A stretch of 64,000 nt of DNA from Allohoeflea poritis (GCF_027889715.1 NZ_JAPJZH010000003.1:310001-374000); one strand, 5' to 3'. Positions 16,182 to 25,700 are shown, counted from the first letter of the stretch. Translations and numbers: made by a program. The notes: generated by a model from the letters alone, not told the origin.

Positions 16182-17219
16182 TCAGTTGGGGTTGATTGGC
16201 GGTTCGCCGGCAAGAAAACGGCGGACCTCTTCGGCCGCCTGTTCGGCGGCAAAGGTCACGGTCCGCACCGACGCGCCCGCGATATGCGGCGTCAATGTCA
16301 CGTTGGGAAGCTGCAACAGCGGCCAGTCCGGCGGGACCGGCTCGACCGCGAACGTCTCCAGCATCGCACCGCCCAGATGCCCGGAATGCAGGGCATCGTA
16401 AAGCGCATCGTAGTCGACCAACGGACCTCGTGCGGTGTTGATGAATATCGCGCCCTTCTTCATGGCGGCAAACGCGTCCTTGCCGATCATGCCCTGCGTT
16501 TCCGGCGTGACCCGCGGATGCATCGTCACCACGTCGCTGCCTGCGAGCAGTTCCTCGAGCGAGACATGCCGCACGCCGTCGCGGCGGTCCTGCTCCGACA
16601 ATTGCACATAGGGATCGCAGACAAGAACGTTGGTCCCGAATGCGCGCAGGAGGCGCACGACCCTGGTGCCGATATTGCCGTAGCCGATGACGCCAACGGT
16701 CATTTCATTGAGTTCCCTTCCGGTCCGGTCGGCCCGGTAGAGATCGCCGCGCCAGTCGCCGGCGCGCAAGGATTCGTGCCCTTCGCGAATGAGCCGGGTT
16801 TCGGCAAGGATCGCGCCGATGGTGAATTCGGCCACCGCGGTGGCATTTCTGCCGGGCGTGTTGACGACCAGGATATTGTTGTCGCGTGAGGCCTGCATGT
16901 CTATGGAAACCGGCCCGCCGCGCGATACCGCGACCAGTCTCAAATTGGGCAGTTGCTCCATCATGGCGCGTGACAGCGGCGCCAGATGGGTGACAAAGAT
17001 GTCGGCATCGCCGACGAAGTCCAGCACCTCCTCGGCGGTTCCGAAATATTCCTTCAGCCCGTCCATGCCGGCCACGGCGTAACCGTGTTCCATCGGCACA
17101 TCCGGCCAGGGCTGCTGCATCGTCCGGATTGTGTGGTCGTTGCCGCATACGGTTTCGATCTTCTGCGCGAAAACCTCCGGCAACATGAAAAGATCACCAA
17201 TGATTGCTATTTCGGCCAT
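16182..17219 (-). CDS. D-isomer-specific 2-hydroxyacid dehydrogenase (3-phosphoglycerate dehydrogenase-like)
   Basis: A 345-residue NAD-dependent dehydrogenase. The Rossmann motif GYGNIG is at 179-184, and the catalytic triad is complete: R264 (NTARG), E293 (VEP) and H312 (TPHIAG). There is no C-terminal ACT domain, so it is not a feedback-regulated biosynthetic SerA. It ends 64 bases before the aldolase-SDR gene and begins 12 bases after the SorC regulator. It may reduce or oxidise a 2-hydroxy acid arising from the sugar pathway; the substrate is not deducible. Confidence 0.85.
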   Translation of the reverse strand: MAEIAIIGDLFMLPEVFAQKIETVCGNDHTIRTMQQPWPDVPMEHGYAVAGMDGLKEYFGTAEEVLDFVGDADIFVTHLAPLSRAMMEQLPNLRLVAVSRGGPVSIDMQASRDNNILVVNTPGRNATAVAEFTIGAILAETRLIREGHESLRAGDWRGDLYRADRTGRELNEMTVGVIGYGNIGTRVVRLLRAFGTNVLVCDPYVQLSEQDRRDGVRHVSLEELLAGSDVVTMHPRVTPETQGMIGKDAFAAMKKGAIFINTARGPLVDYDALYDALHSGHLGGAMLETFAVEPVPPDWPLLQLPNVTLTPHIAGASVRTVTFAAEQAAEEVRRFLAGEPPINPN

Positions 17220-17230
17220 GGTTACGCGTC

Positions 17231-18223
17231 CTAGATTTCCAGCAGTGCCTGCGCAGTCCGCTCGTCGGTGACAAGGTGGGAGACATAACCACCATTGAGC
17301 GTTGCGCTTATCGCATCGAATTTTGCCGGCCCGCCGGCAACGAGTATCCCGTTCGCCCTTTCCTTCAGGCAGGAAAGATCAATGCCGATCATCCGGCCAT
17401 CCATCGGGCCCTTGATGTGGGTTCCCGAGGAATCGATGAAACGGCCGCACAGCACGCCGACGGCACCGCGTGCGCGATACCAGTCGAATTCCTCATCCGT
17501 CGTGATGGCGGACTGAACGATGGGCGTATCCGAATCGCAATTGCCGACCGAGAAAACAGAGCGGTCGATGGTCTTGAGCCGCTCAAGCTGCTCTCTGATA
17601 ACCGGCTCGTTGCGCAGCGCCTCCGCAAGGTCCACTGAGGTCAAAATGGCCGGCGCATGCAAGGTATGGCATTCGGCGCCGAGGCGCGATGCCAGGCTGA
17701 TGGCGCAGCCTTCGGCGGTCATTACCAAAGGCGTCGTCATGGAGCCGATGATCTGGCAGACCGTCAGGTCCTCGATAATGCGGTAGGGCGCCTCATTGGC
17801 AAGATGATAGATCGTTTCGCCCCAGGCGATGCCGACCAGTTCGCCGGGCTGCAAAATTTCGTGCAGCGCCATGGCGCCCACCTGCGCCACCTGGCGGTTG
17901 ATCTGCGCCTTGTAGGCGACATCGGCTGAATCTCCATCGGCGGTGAGCCCGGCAATATAGACATCCGCCAGCTTGTATTTGGCGCGCAGATCGCGGGATG
18001 TGTTGGACACCGTAAAAGACGCGCCGTTGATGCGGATGTCGACGATGTTCTGCTCGCGCGCGAGGCGCAGATAATTGATCACGGTCTGTCGCGACACGCC
18101 AAGGCGCAGCGCGATCTCGTTCTGGGTGAGCCCTTCCTTGTAATAAAGGATCGCCGTATTCGCCAGGACACTATCCTGATGCAACGCCCGGCGGATATCA
18201 CTTTTCTTGGCCTGTTCACCCAT
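17231..18223 (-). CDS. SorC/DeoR-type (LsrR-like) sugar-responsive regulator
   Basis: About 330 residues. An N-terminal HTH (GLTQNEIALRLGVSRQTVIN, 31-50) is followed by a SorC sugar-phosphate-binding domain with GIAWGETIYHL, CQIIGSM and GYVSHLVTDERTAQ. Two in-frame ATGs (18232 and 18223) overlap the end of the PfkB gene; the second has a GGATGG in a suitable position. SorC proteins such as LsrR are usually repressors released by a phosphorylated sugar. The neighbouring kinases would make such an inducer. Likely targets are the half-sites at 20751-20889 and perhaps 30372-30393. Confidence 0.9.
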   Translation of the reverse strand: MGEQAKKSDIRRALHQDSVLANTAILYYKEGLTQNEIALRLGVSRQTVINYLRLAREQNIVDIRINGASFTVSNTSRDLRAKYKLADVYIAGLTADGDSADVAYKAQINRQVAQVGAMALHEILQPGELVGIAWGETIYHLANEAPYRIIEDLTVCQIIGSMTTPLVMTAEGCAISLASRLGAECHTLHAPAILTSVDLAEALRNEPVIREQLERLKTIDRSVFSVGNCDSDTPIVQSAITTDEEFDWYRARGAVGVLCGRFIDSSGTHIKGPMDGRMIGIDLSCLKERANGILVAGGPAKFDAISATLNGGYVSHLVTDERTAQALLEI

Positions 18224-19184
18224 TGTCGCCATCCAGTATCGAAGCGGTTGCGATGAACTCGAGCGTGGTTTCGAGGTCAACCACGCCGGCATCGGAACCA
18301 AGCCCTGTCGCGACGAGGCCGGAAACCGCAGTTCCCAGCCGGCACGCTTCCTCAAGGTCGTAGCCCATGCTGAGACCGGCAATGAAGCCGCCGCAATAGC
18401 TGTCGCCGCAGCCGGTCGTGTCGGAAACGTCCACCTTGAATGCGGGCATGCGCCGATCGCCGTCAGCGGTGCTGATGAACGATCCCCTCGCCCCCCATTT
18501 GAAGATACAGGCACCGGCGCCGAGATCCCTGAAGAAGCGGGCTGCGTCTGCCGGATCGGACATGCCGGAGATGAACAGGGCCTCTTCCATGGACGGCATG
18601 AAATAATCGACATTGGGCATCAGAGCTTTCAACTGGCCCAGCGTCTGATCGGTCGGCGCGATCAGGTCAAGAGTGACCGTCAATCCTTTCTTCTTGGCGT
18701 GCGCGAGCAGTTTGGCGCTTTGTCCCTGATCCATCTTCGCCAGAAAACCGGTGCCGCCATGATGCAGAAAACGGGCATCGCAGACCGCATCGAACTTCGT
18801 TTCATCCAACCACCATTCATCCGAAGCGCCGCGGCAATGCAGGGCCGGACGCTCGCCATTGGGCCGGATCGGCAGGATGGTCGCCGATGTCGCCATGGTG
18901 TCGGTGCGCTGGAGCAATGAGCAGTCAATGCCCATGGCGCGATACCGGTTTTCGATGAAATCGCCCTTTTCGTCCTGTCCCAGACAGGCCGATGTTGAAC
19001 ATGATACGCCGAGCTTGGCGGCATTCATCACCGCCCCCGACGCCGTGCCGGCGGGGTTCATCCGGATTTCTTCCAGAAAGGCGATCCCGCCGCCATCGGG
19101 AATGGCCGTGACAGGCCGCCCGGCGATATCGAGGATCGTCAATCCGGCAAATACGGCATCGAAGCGCGGTTTGTTGTCAGTCAT
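18216..19184 (-). CDS. PfkB family carbohydrate kinase
   Basis: A 322-residue ribokinase-fold kinase. It has the N-terminal substrate glycine region (GTASGAV near 47-53) and the C-terminal PfkB signature DTTGCGDSYCGGF at 255-267 with catalytic D261. The start at 19184 has GGGGGAT upstream and overlaps the FGGY kinase stop as ATGA. Two kinases of different folds next to each other suggest either two sugars or stepwise phosphorylation. The substrate is unknown. Confidence 0.9.
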   Translation of the reverse strand: MTDNKPRFDAVFAGLTILDIAGRPVTAIPDGGGIAFLEEIRMNPAGTASGAVMNAAKLGVSCSTSACLGQDEKGDFIENRYRAMGIDCSLLQRTDTMATSATILPIRPNGERPALHCRGASDEWWLDETKFDAVCDARFLHHGGTGFLAKMDQGQSAKLLAHAKKKGLTVTLDLIAPTDQTLGQLKALMPNVDYFMPSMEEALFISGMSDPADAARFFRDLGAGACIFKWGARGSFISTADGDRRMPAFKVDVSDTTGCGDSYCGGFIAGLSMGYDLEEACRLGTAVSGLVATGLGSDAGVVDLETTLEFIATASILDGDNG

Positions 19185-20701
19185 GGCTGATCCCCCATAA
19201 TATCCCGTCGCGCATTCCACAATTCACCGGAGGATGCCACGTAGCGCTCATAGAGCCGAAAGAGCCGGTCGTAGGATGCGATCAGATCGGGGTCGGGCCC
19301 GTGATGCCGCAGCGCCTCGTCGCGCTTCGGCGGCCGCCCGACATCCATCGTCCCGGCAGCGCAAGCGCCGAGCATCGCCGCGCCCCAGGTTCCATGATCG
19401 CTGGAGTCGCTTGCCACGATCATGGTGTTCATGACGCTGGCGATGATGTCGCACCAAAGGGCATTGCGCGCGCCGCCGCCCGTCATGAAGATCTGACCAG
19501 GTTTTGCCGCGCCCGTCGCCTCAAAACATTGACGCAGGCTCATCGCGGTGCCTTCCATAACGGCGCGCGCCAGGTCCGCCTGGGTCGTTGCGCTTGTGAT
19601 GCCGAGAAACGATGCGGTTGCGTGCGGCGCCACGATCGGCGCCCTCTCGCCCGACAGGAACGGCAGGAAGACGACGCCATTGGCACCGGCAGGCGCCGAC
19701 GATGCCGCAGCATTGAGCCGCTGCGCGCTTTCGCCCGCATCCGCGCTGCCATAGGACATGGTGTCGAGGGAGGAGAACCAGTCGAGCGCTGACGCGCCGC
19801 TGAGCGGGGCCAGCACCTTGATCCATTTTTCCGCATAGGGATGCGCCAGCGTCGCTCCGGGCTGGGGGCCGCTGAACGGCTCGGCCTCAACGATAACCGC
19901 CACCACGGCGGTCGTGCCGAGGATCAGGCAGATATCGCCCGTCTCCGCAAGGCCCATTCCGCTGATCATCGCCGCGACATCGATACAGCCCGCCGCGACC
20001 GGGGTTCCGACAGCGAGGCCGGTCTTCTGCGATGCCGCTTCGCTGACCATGCCGTTCAGTTCGACCGCCCGCACGGCATCAAGCATTTTTTCCCGAAGCT
20101 CCTCGACCCCGAGCATGGAAAATGCTGCGGGGGCGTAGTCGCCCGTGTCCAGATCCATGAACGGAATGGTCGCGTCGGTGATGTCCGTCGTCAGTTCGCC
20201 GGTCAGGTTAAAATTGACCCAGTCCTTGCAGTTGATGGAATGGCTGGCGCGCGCCGCACTATCCGGCTCATGCTCCTTCAGCCAGCGGAAGGCCGCGCCG
20301 GAGGTACCCGGCCAGATGGCGGTGCGGCTGTAGCGGGCCAGCCGGTCCGCCGTTCCGTCCTCGATCCATCCGGTGACATAGTCGACAGCCCGTTGGTCAT
20401 TCCACAGAATGGCATCGCGAACGGGATTGCCATCTTCATCGAGCAGCCACAATCCGTCGCCCTGCCCGCACACGCCGACCGTTCCGATATTCTCGGCGCC
20501 AACCTGCGACACGACGGATGCGAGCGCCAAGGCGCATATCTGCCAGATCGCGTCCATCGACTGAGACGACCATCCGGGATGGTCTGCGATCAAGCCGCTA
20601 TCGCACACTTTCGATGCCTTCATCACGCCGCGCGAATCGTAAACCGCCGCCTTGATGGCGGTTGTTCCCACATCCAATCCGAGATGGAGATTACCAGTCA
20701 T
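19181..20701 (-). CDS. FGGY family carbohydrate kinase
   Basis: A 506-residue kinase with the FGGY fold: LGLDVGTTAIKAAVYD at the N terminus, GVCGQGDGLWLLDE (similar to erythritol/xylulose kinases), the catalytic-Asp region GCIDVAAM, and the second FGGY signature FMTGGGARNALWCDIIAS. It is the first gene of the 11-gene minus-strand operon and would phosphorylate the imported sugar or polyol. Functionally it occupies the place that lsrK holds in enteric lsr loci, but its motifs look closer to EryA/XylB kinases than to LsrK. Confidence 0.88.
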   Translation of the reverse strand: MTGNLHLGLDVGTTAIKAAVYDSRGVMKASKVCDSGLIADHPGWSSQSMDAIWQICALALASVVSQVGAENIGTVGVCGQGDGLWLLDEDGNPVRDAILWNDQRAVDYVTGWIEDGTADRLARYSRTAIWPGTSGAAFRWLKEHEPDSAARASHSINCKDWVNFNLTGELTTDITDATIPFMDLDTGDYAPAAFSMLGVEELREKMLDAVRAVELNGMVSEAASQKTGLAVGTPVAAGCIDVAAMISGMGLAETGDICLILGTTAVVAVIVEAEPFSGPQPGATLAHPYAEKWIKVLAPLSGASALDWFSSLDTMSYGSADAGESAQRLNAAASSAPAGANGVVFLPFLSGERAPIVAPHATASFLGITSATTQADLARAVMEGTAMSLRQCFEATGAAKPGQIFMTGGGARNALWCDIIASVMNTMIVASDSSDHGTWGAAMLGACAAGTMDVGRPPKRDEALRHHGPDPDLIASYDRLFRLYERYVASSGELWNARRDIMGDQP

Positions 20702-20750
20702 TCACACAGCCAACACATCGTTACCGTTGTTTTACATATGCCATATATTT

Positions 20751-20770
20751 TTACATTAGTTAAGTCAAAT
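20751..20770 (-). promoter_or_regulatory. Operator/promoter element A upstream of the FGGY-kinase operon
   Basis: Positions 20751-20766 read TTACATTAGTTAAGTC, and the run continues to AAGTCAAAT (20762-20770). On the minus strand this gives TTGACT, a plausible -35 box, with the AT-rich stretch at 20730-20750 as a possible -10 about 50 bases before the kinase start. The 16-mer recurs with one mismatch as element C at 20874-20889, which argues for a protein-binding site overlapping the promoter. Confidence 0.55.
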
Positions 20771-20851
20771 CGCCTGCGCCTCGGACACCAAATACCGCAG
20801 GATGGAAGCAACTCGGGACACGCAGAACCGCCATTGAAAGCCTCGCACTCT

Positions 20852-20889
20852 ATTTGACTTATGACATTTCATGTTACATAAGTTAAGTC
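20852..20889 (+). promoter_or_regulatory. Operator/promoter elements B and C upstream of the ABC importer
   Basis: B is ATTTGACTT (20852-20860), the exact inverse of the last nine bases of element A, 81 bases away. C is TTACATAAGTTAAGTC (20874-20889), a 15/16 direct repeat of element A. B contains TTGACT, a possible -35 for the importer operon, with TACATA (20875-20880) at a short 15-base spacing. The rest of the 320-base divergent region has no gene. A SorC-type regulator binding A, B and C could act by looping. Confidence 0.55.
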
Positions 20890-21022
20890 CGTTTTGAGAC
20901 GGCAGTCACGATTTTAGGTCCGATCCTGCACCAAGAGACTTGGTATCCGGACCCGTGCAGACCGGTTGAAAACGTTGTTTCGAATGCAGCCATCCTGCGG
21001 CTGCAAAAGGGAGGAACTAGCA

Positions 21023-22012
21023 ATGAGCAAAAGTTTGCGTTCAAGCGTTCGCGCGCTTGGCCTGGGCATCGTGGCCGCGACACTGTTCGCCACAGGCGCC
21101 TTGGCGGACGGACATTTGTCCCTGGACGGAAAGAAAATCGGCGTGGCGGTCGTCGGCACCCAGCACTTCTGGGACCGCGAGGCGTTCAACGGAGCGATTG
21201 ACCGGGTCAAGGAACTCGGCGGCGAAGTCGTGCCGGTCGATGGCGGGCGCGACAACCAGGTCCATGCGGACAATCACGACATCCTGCTGAACAGCGATGT
21301 GGATGCCGTCATTTCCATTCTCGGCGACGGTGCCGTGGAGCCGAAGTTCGAGGCGCTGAAAAACGCCGGTATACCGGTCTTTACCGTCGACCACCTTTCG
21401 CCGCATGGCATCAACAACACCACGTCCGACAACTACTATATGGGCACCACCATCGGCCGCTACATGGCGGATGCGATCGGCGGCGAAGGCAAGGTCGCGA
21501 TCTTTAACGCCTTCGAGGGCGCCTTGCGGATCTGTGGCATTCGTGCAGGCCTGTGGAAATATGTGATGCAGGACTATCCGGGCATTGAAATCATGCAGCC
21601 GGAACTCGCCGAAGCATTCGCAAACGCTCCCGAGGATGCGCGCAAGAAGACGCTGGACCTGCTTTCCGCCAATCCGAAAGGCACGATCGACGCCATTCAT
21701 GTCGGCTGCTGGGACCAGCCCGCCATCGGCATCGTCCAGGCGCTCGAGGAAGCCGGCCGCACGGAAATCAAGGTCACGGCCCTTGATGGCGGACCGGAAA
21801 CGCTCGAGATCATGGCCGAGGAAAACAGCCCCTTCGTGGCCAATGTCGCACAACAGCCGCGCAAGATCGGCTCGACTGCCGCCACCAATGTCGCCCGTCA
21901 CTTTGCCGGCGAAAAGCTGCTGCCGCAGACCTTTGTCGACGTCAAGCCGGTGAACGGCCCGGAAGAGGCCAAGGCCGTCTACAAGGAACTCGGCTACGGC
22001 GACCTGAACTAG
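21023..22012 (+). CDS. Sugar ABC transporter, periplasmic binding protein (RbsB/LsrB type)
   Basis: A 329-residue binding protein with an N-terminal Sec signal (SVRALGLGIVAATLFATGALA) and the two-lobed ribose-binding-protein pattern (KKIGVAVVGTQHFWDREAFNG, DNYYMGTTIGRYMAD, ALDGGPETLEIM). The start at 21023 has GGGAGGA upstream; the frame is open further 5'. It is the first gene of the plus-strand importer operon, divergent from the kinase/aldolase operon, and so probably captures the sugar those enzymes break down. Confidence 0.92.
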   Translation: MSKSLRSSVRALGLGIVAATLFATGALADGHLSLDGKKIGVAVVGTQHFWDREAFNGAIDRVKELGGEVVPVDGGRDNQVHADNHDILLNSDVDAVISILGDGAVEPKFEALKNAGIPVFTVDHLSPHGINNTTSDNYYMGTTIGRYMADAIGGEGKVAIFNAFEGALRICGIRAGLWKYVMQDYPGIEIMQPELAEAFANAPEDARKKTLDLLSANPKGTIDAIHVGCWDQPAIGIVQALEEAGRTEIKVTALDGGPETLEIMAEENSPFVANVAQQPRKIGSTAATNVARHFAGEKLLPQTFVDVKPVNGPEEAKAVYKELGYGDLN

Positions 22013-22042
22013 GACCGCCCCGCCATTTCAGCGGAAAGACAG

Positions 22043-22076
22043 CCGGAAGGCCCGTGGCTCGCCCCGGGCCTTCCGG
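22043..22076 (+). terminator. Strong intercistronic hairpin after the binding-protein gene
   Basis: CCGGAAGGCCCG (22043-22054) pairs perfectly with CGGGCCTTCCGG (22065-22076) over a 10-base loop, 30 bases after the binding-protein stop and 38 bases before the ATPase start. Only a weak T-containing run (TTATAGTCTC) follows. Such hairpins in ABC operons typically let the binding protein be made in excess, by partial termination or by protecting the upstream mRNA. Confidence 0.6.
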
Positions 22077-22114
22077 TTATAGTCTCCTGATGTCCCTTTG
22101 AGCAGCATCGGCCC

Positions 22115-23647
22115 ATGAACATGCCAAAGAACGATGACGCGCACGTTCTTTCCATGGCTGGAATATCGAAATCCTTTCCCGGCGTTCAGGCGCTGGACGG
22201 GGCCAGCCTTTTTGTCGCCCCGGGTGAAATCCACGGGCTGGTGGGAGAAAACGGCGCCGGAAAATCGACGATCATCAAGGTTCTCGCAGGCGTTTATGAG
22301 CGCGACAGCGGAACGGTCACCATAAACAGCACGGTCTATGAAACGCTCACTCCCGCATCGGTGCATGCGGCGGGCGTAAGGTTCATCCACCAGGAACTTC
22401 ATCTCGTCCCCCATTTCACGGTGGCCGAATCCGTGTTCATGGGCCAGGAAATCACCGGCATATTCGGCATTGACCGCAAAACGATGAACGACCGGGCCGC
22501 GGCGTTCCTGTCCGAAACGCTGCATATCGACATCGCGCCGAACACGCTCATTCGCGATCTTGGAATTGCCGAGCGAAAGCTGGTCCAGATTGCCCGCGCG
22601 CTGATCGACAACAAGGCCAGCATCGTGGTTTTCGACGAGCCCACCGCGCCGCTCGCCATGGCGGAGATCGAGCAGCTTTTTACGGCGATCCGACACCTGA
22701 AGGAACGCGGAATCGCCATTATCTATGTCTCGCACTATCTCGGGGAAATCACCCAGCTTTGCGACCGGGTGACCATTTTCCGCAACGGCAAGGACGTTGC
22801 CGTCGAGAGCAATATCGATGAAGGCTCCTCCGACAGCATCATCCGGCACATGGTCGGGCGCGAGCTTGCCGCACTTTATCCGAACAAGCATCATGCGGTC
22901 GAAACTCCTCTGCTGAAACTGACCGGCCTTTCCGGCGACGGGCAGTTCAGCGACATCGACCTGACGGTCGGCAAAGGCGAAATCGTCGGGCTGGGCGGCC
23001 TTATCGGATCCGGCAGGGAGGAACTGACCGATACGATCTACGGCCTCAGGCAACCGACATCCGGCAGCATTGAGCTTGACGGCCGGGCGCTGAGCATAAC
23101 CGCGCCGTCGACCGCCGTTGAAGCCGGGATCGTGCTGGTCCCGCGCGACCGGCGCCACGACGGGCTGGTGCTGGATTTGAGCGTTGGCGACAACATCAAT
23201 CTCGCCTCCCTGGAAGAGATCGCGAATCTGTGGCTGGAAGACCGCAAATCGGCCGCACGGCGGTCGGATGAGCTGTCCGAGAAGCTTGATATCAGACCAC
23301 GCAATTCGAGCGCCCTCACGCGTTTTCTGAGCGGCGGCAACCAGCAGAAAGTGGTGCTGGCACGGTGGCTGGCGACGGGCTCGAAACTCTTCATTCTCGA
23401 TGAACCGACCGTGGGCGTCGATATCGGCGCCAAGGTGGAGATCTACCAGTTGATCGAGGATCTCGCCGCCCAGGGCGCCGGCATTATCGTTTCATCATCC
23501 GACCCCGCCGAACTGCTTGGCCTTTGCGACCGGGTCGCCGTGCTGATGCGCGGCAAGCTGATCGCCGACCGGCCCACGGGATCGCTCGACATTGACAGCC
23601 TGATCGCCTTGACCACCGGTTTCGAAACGACGGGAGATGCGGCTTGA
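22115..23647 (+). CDS. Sugar ABC transporter ATP-binding protein, two-domain RbsA/LsrA type
   Basis: A 510-residue tandem ATPase. The N-terminal domain has Walker A GENGAGKST, a degenerate signature (LGIAERKLVQIARAL) and Walker B VVFDEP. The C-terminal domain has a degenerate Walker A (GGLIGSGREEL) but an intact LSGGNQQKV signature and LFILDEPTVGVD. One domain with a complete P-loop and one with a degenerate one is usual for this subfamily. The gene follows the hairpin and overlaps the first permease. Confidence 0.93.
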   Translation: MNMPKNDDAHVLSMAGISKSFPGVQALDGASLFVAPGEIHGLVGENGAGKSTIIKVLAGVYERDSGTVTINSTVYETLTPASVHAAGVRFIHQELHLVPHFTVAESVFMGQEITGIFGIDRKTMNDRAAAFLSETLHIDIAPNTLIRDLGIAERKLVQIARALIDNKASIVVFDEPTAPLAMAEIEQLFTAIRHLKERGIAIIYVSHYLGEITQLCDRVTIFRNGKDVAVESNIDEGSSDSIIRHMVGRELAALYPNKHHAVETPLLKLTGLSGDGQFSDIDLTVGKGEIVGLGGLIGSGREELTDTIYGLRQPTSGSIELDGRALSITAPSTAVEAGIVLVPRDRRHDGLVLDLSVGDNINLASLEEIANLWLEDRKSAARRSDELSEKLDIRPRNSSALTRFLSGGNQQKVVLARWLATGSKLFILDEPTVGVDIGAKVEIYQLIEDLAAQGAGIIVSSSDPAELLGLCDRVAVLMRGKLIADRPTGSLDIDSLIALTTGFETTGDAA

Positions 23648-24657
23648 GCGTGAACAGCACAATCGCGGCGGGACATTCCGCGACCCTGAGACGGGCGGCG
23701 CTGGTCGGCTATCTGCCGCTGGCGATTTTCGTCGTGCTCCTGGTTTATCTGAGCTTTACGGCGCCGAATTACTTCAGTTTCCAAAGCCTCGACCTGATCC
23801 TGAGACAGGCCATCCCGACCGTTGTCGTGTGCCTCGGCCTTTCCGCGGTGGTGATGGCCGGTGGAAACGACGTCGTTTCCGGAGGGATCGATCTTTCGAT
23901 ACCGGCGACCGCGGTCCTGTCGGCTGCGATTATCGCCGACCAGGTGACCAACCACGGCACGCCGATCGCGCTCGCCCTCGCCATGGCATTGATTGCGGCG
24001 CTGCTGGTCGGTGCGGCCAACGCGGTGCTTGTCGTGCGGATCGGCATGACGCCGCTGCTGGCGACATTGTCGAGTTCCGTCGCCGTTGTCGGAATCGTCA
24101 AGGTGATCACATCCAGCCGGCGCATCAATGTCGACCATCCGGCCGTCGTGTGGCTGCGTGACGGGTCTATCGCCGGCGTCTCCGTCGGCGTCATCCTGAC
24201 GACACTCATTTTCCTCATCTTCTTCTTTGCGGTTCACCGGACCCGCTGGGGCATGAATCTGCAGGCCGTCGGCGGCAGCCGCGATGCCGCCGAAATTTCC
24301 GGCATTCCGACGGGACGCTTTCTGTCGCAGTCTTTCGTCGTGGCGGCCTTCGCCGGCGGATTGGCTTCGATGTTCGTGCTGGCGCGCGGCTCCGGCTCAA
24401 CGCCAGGGACGGAAGAGAACCTGCTGCTTGAGATGGTGCTGGCGACCTTTCTGGGCGCTGCCTTCTCGCCGCGCCGCGTCGTCACCCTGTGGGGCGCTGT
24501 CCTGGGCGCCGTGCTGGTCACGGCGCTTTCCATCGGTTTCAAGTCCATCGGGGTCAATGTCTTCTGGACCGGGTGCATCAAGGGCGCGCTGATCCTTGTC
24601 GTCGTCGCCTCCGCCTCGCTGTCGCTGAAGGCATCGGCAAGGGGGAGCGCGGGATGA
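23644..24657 (+). CDS. Sugar ABC transporter permease 1 (RbsC/LsrC type)
   Basis: A 337-residue membrane protein with about nine hydrophobic segments and the RbsC-family region GGIDLSIPATAVLSAAI followed by GAANAVLVVRIGMTPLLATL. The TTG start overlaps the ATPase stop and has GGGAG at good spacing; a GTG at 23650 is the alternative. It forms the membrane channel together with the next permease. Confidence 0.9.
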   Translation: MSVNSTIAAGHSATLRRAALVGYLPLAIFVVLLVYLSFTAPNYFSFQSLDLILRQAIPTVVVCLGLSAVVMAGGNDVVSGGIDLSIPATAVLSAAIIADQVTNHGTPIALALAMALIAALLVGAANAVLVVRIGMTPLLATLSSSVAVVGIVKVITSSRRINVDHPAVVWLRDGSIAGVSVGVILTTLIFLIFFFAVHRTRWGMNLQAVGGSRDAAEISGIPTGRFLSQSFVVAAFAGGLASMFVLARGSGSTPGTEENLLLEMVLATFLGAAFSPRRVVTLWGAVLGAVLVTALSIGFKSIGVNVFWTGCIKGALILVVVASASLSLKASARGSAG

Positions 24658-25625
24658 GTCTCGTGAGCGACAGCGATACATTCTCTTTGCGCAGCTTCCT
24701 GGTGCGCTATGGCTTCCTGGTGATCATCGCCGCGTTCTTCGCGTTCTTCTCGCTCTATACGGGCAGTTTCCTCAGCGGGACCAATTTGCTGAACATCATC
24801 GAGGGATCGTCCATCCTGCTGATCCTTGCGCTCGGCATGACGCTGGTCGTCGCGCTCGGGGGTATCGACCTGTCGGTGGGCATCGCCTTCGACATGGGCG
24901 CCGCTTTCGCGATCGTCGCCATGAAGGAATATGACGCGGCCTGGTATGTCGCCATCCTGATCGGCATCGGCGGCGGCGTGCTGGTCGGGCTGCTCAATGC
25001 CTTTCTGGTGGTCAAGCTCTCGGTCAGCCCGTTTCTGGCGACGCTCGGCACATTCTTCATCGGCAGTTCCGTGCAGCGGATCTTCACCGGCGGCGGCGGG
25101 CCGATCTCCCATCGCCAGGCGCCGATGGAGTACCGCAACCTTGCCATCGGAGACGTGTTCGGCATTCCTTCCGAGGTGATCATTGCCGCCGTCGTGCTGT
25201 TGATCTATTTCATCTTTCTCGAGCGGTCGATTTTCGGCAAGCGCATCCATGCCATCGGACTGCAGAAAACCGCCGCGCTGGTCGCCGGCATCAAGGTCAA
25301 CAAATATATTGCCCTCGGTTTCATCATCGCCGCGGCCACCTGCGCCATCGGTGGCATGATCGGCTCGGCCAATTTGCGCATGTTCACACCGCTCGCCGGT
25401 TTTTCCTACCTGCTCGACGCAATCGCGGCCGTCTTCATCGGCGCCTCGATCCATCCGCATGGGCGGCCCAATGTGCCCGGCACTTTGATCGGCGTGCTGT
25501 TTCTGGGCATGGTGGCCAACGGGCTTAATCTGATGGGGCTGGATTTCAACACCAAGGACGCCCTGTCCGGGCTCATACTGGTCGGCGCGCTGGCCATTGC
25601 GGTTGCGCAGAAGCGCCTGCGTTAG
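24654..25625 (+). CDS. Sugar ABC transporter permease 2 (RbsC/LsrD type)
   Basis: A 323-residue polytopic protein. ALGGIDLSVGIAFDMGAAFAI is the family's signature region, and KLSVSPFLATLGTFFIGSS follows the expected loop. The ATG overlaps the previous stop (ATGA). Having two different permeases, as in LsrCD, separates this importer from the second one at 30-34 kb, which has only one. Confidence 0.9.
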   Translation: MSLVSDSDTFSLRSFLVRYGFLVIIAAFFAFFSLYTGSFLSGTNLLNIIEGSSILLILALGMTLVVALGGIDLSVGIAFDMGAAFAIVAMKEYDAAWYVAILIGIGGGVLVGLLNAFLVVKLSVSPFLATLGTFFIGSSVQRIFTGGGGPISHRQAPMEYRNLAIGDVFGIPSEVIIAAVVLLIYFIFLERSIFGKRIHAIGLQKTAALVAGIKVNKYIALGFIIAAATCAIGGMIGSANLRMFTPLAGFSYLLDAIAAVFIGASIHPHGRPNVPGTLIGVLFLGMVANGLNLMGLDFNTKDALSGLILVGALAIAVAQKRLR

Positions 25626-25700
25626 GGCGCTCACTCTAGACGAAGCGGCGCTATCGATTGCAAGGTTTCGCTTCGGCAATTGGTCCTGTACTGTTTCGAA

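Noticed and set aside
15132-16889. A 585-codon plus-strand open frame
   Set aside because: Antisense to the aldolase-SDR and dehydrogenase genes, both with intact catalytic motifs. No domain pattern in the translation.
20854-20880. TTGACT ... TACATA as a strong sigma-70 promoter on its own
   Set aside because: The 15-base spacing is short and the -10 is weak, so I annotated the region as operator/promoter elements rather than claiming a mapped promoter.
25637-25680. CGAAGCG ... CGCTTCG inverted repeat before the MFS gene as a terminator
   Set aside because: The loop is about 20 bases and the stem only 7, with no T-run; too weak to annotate.
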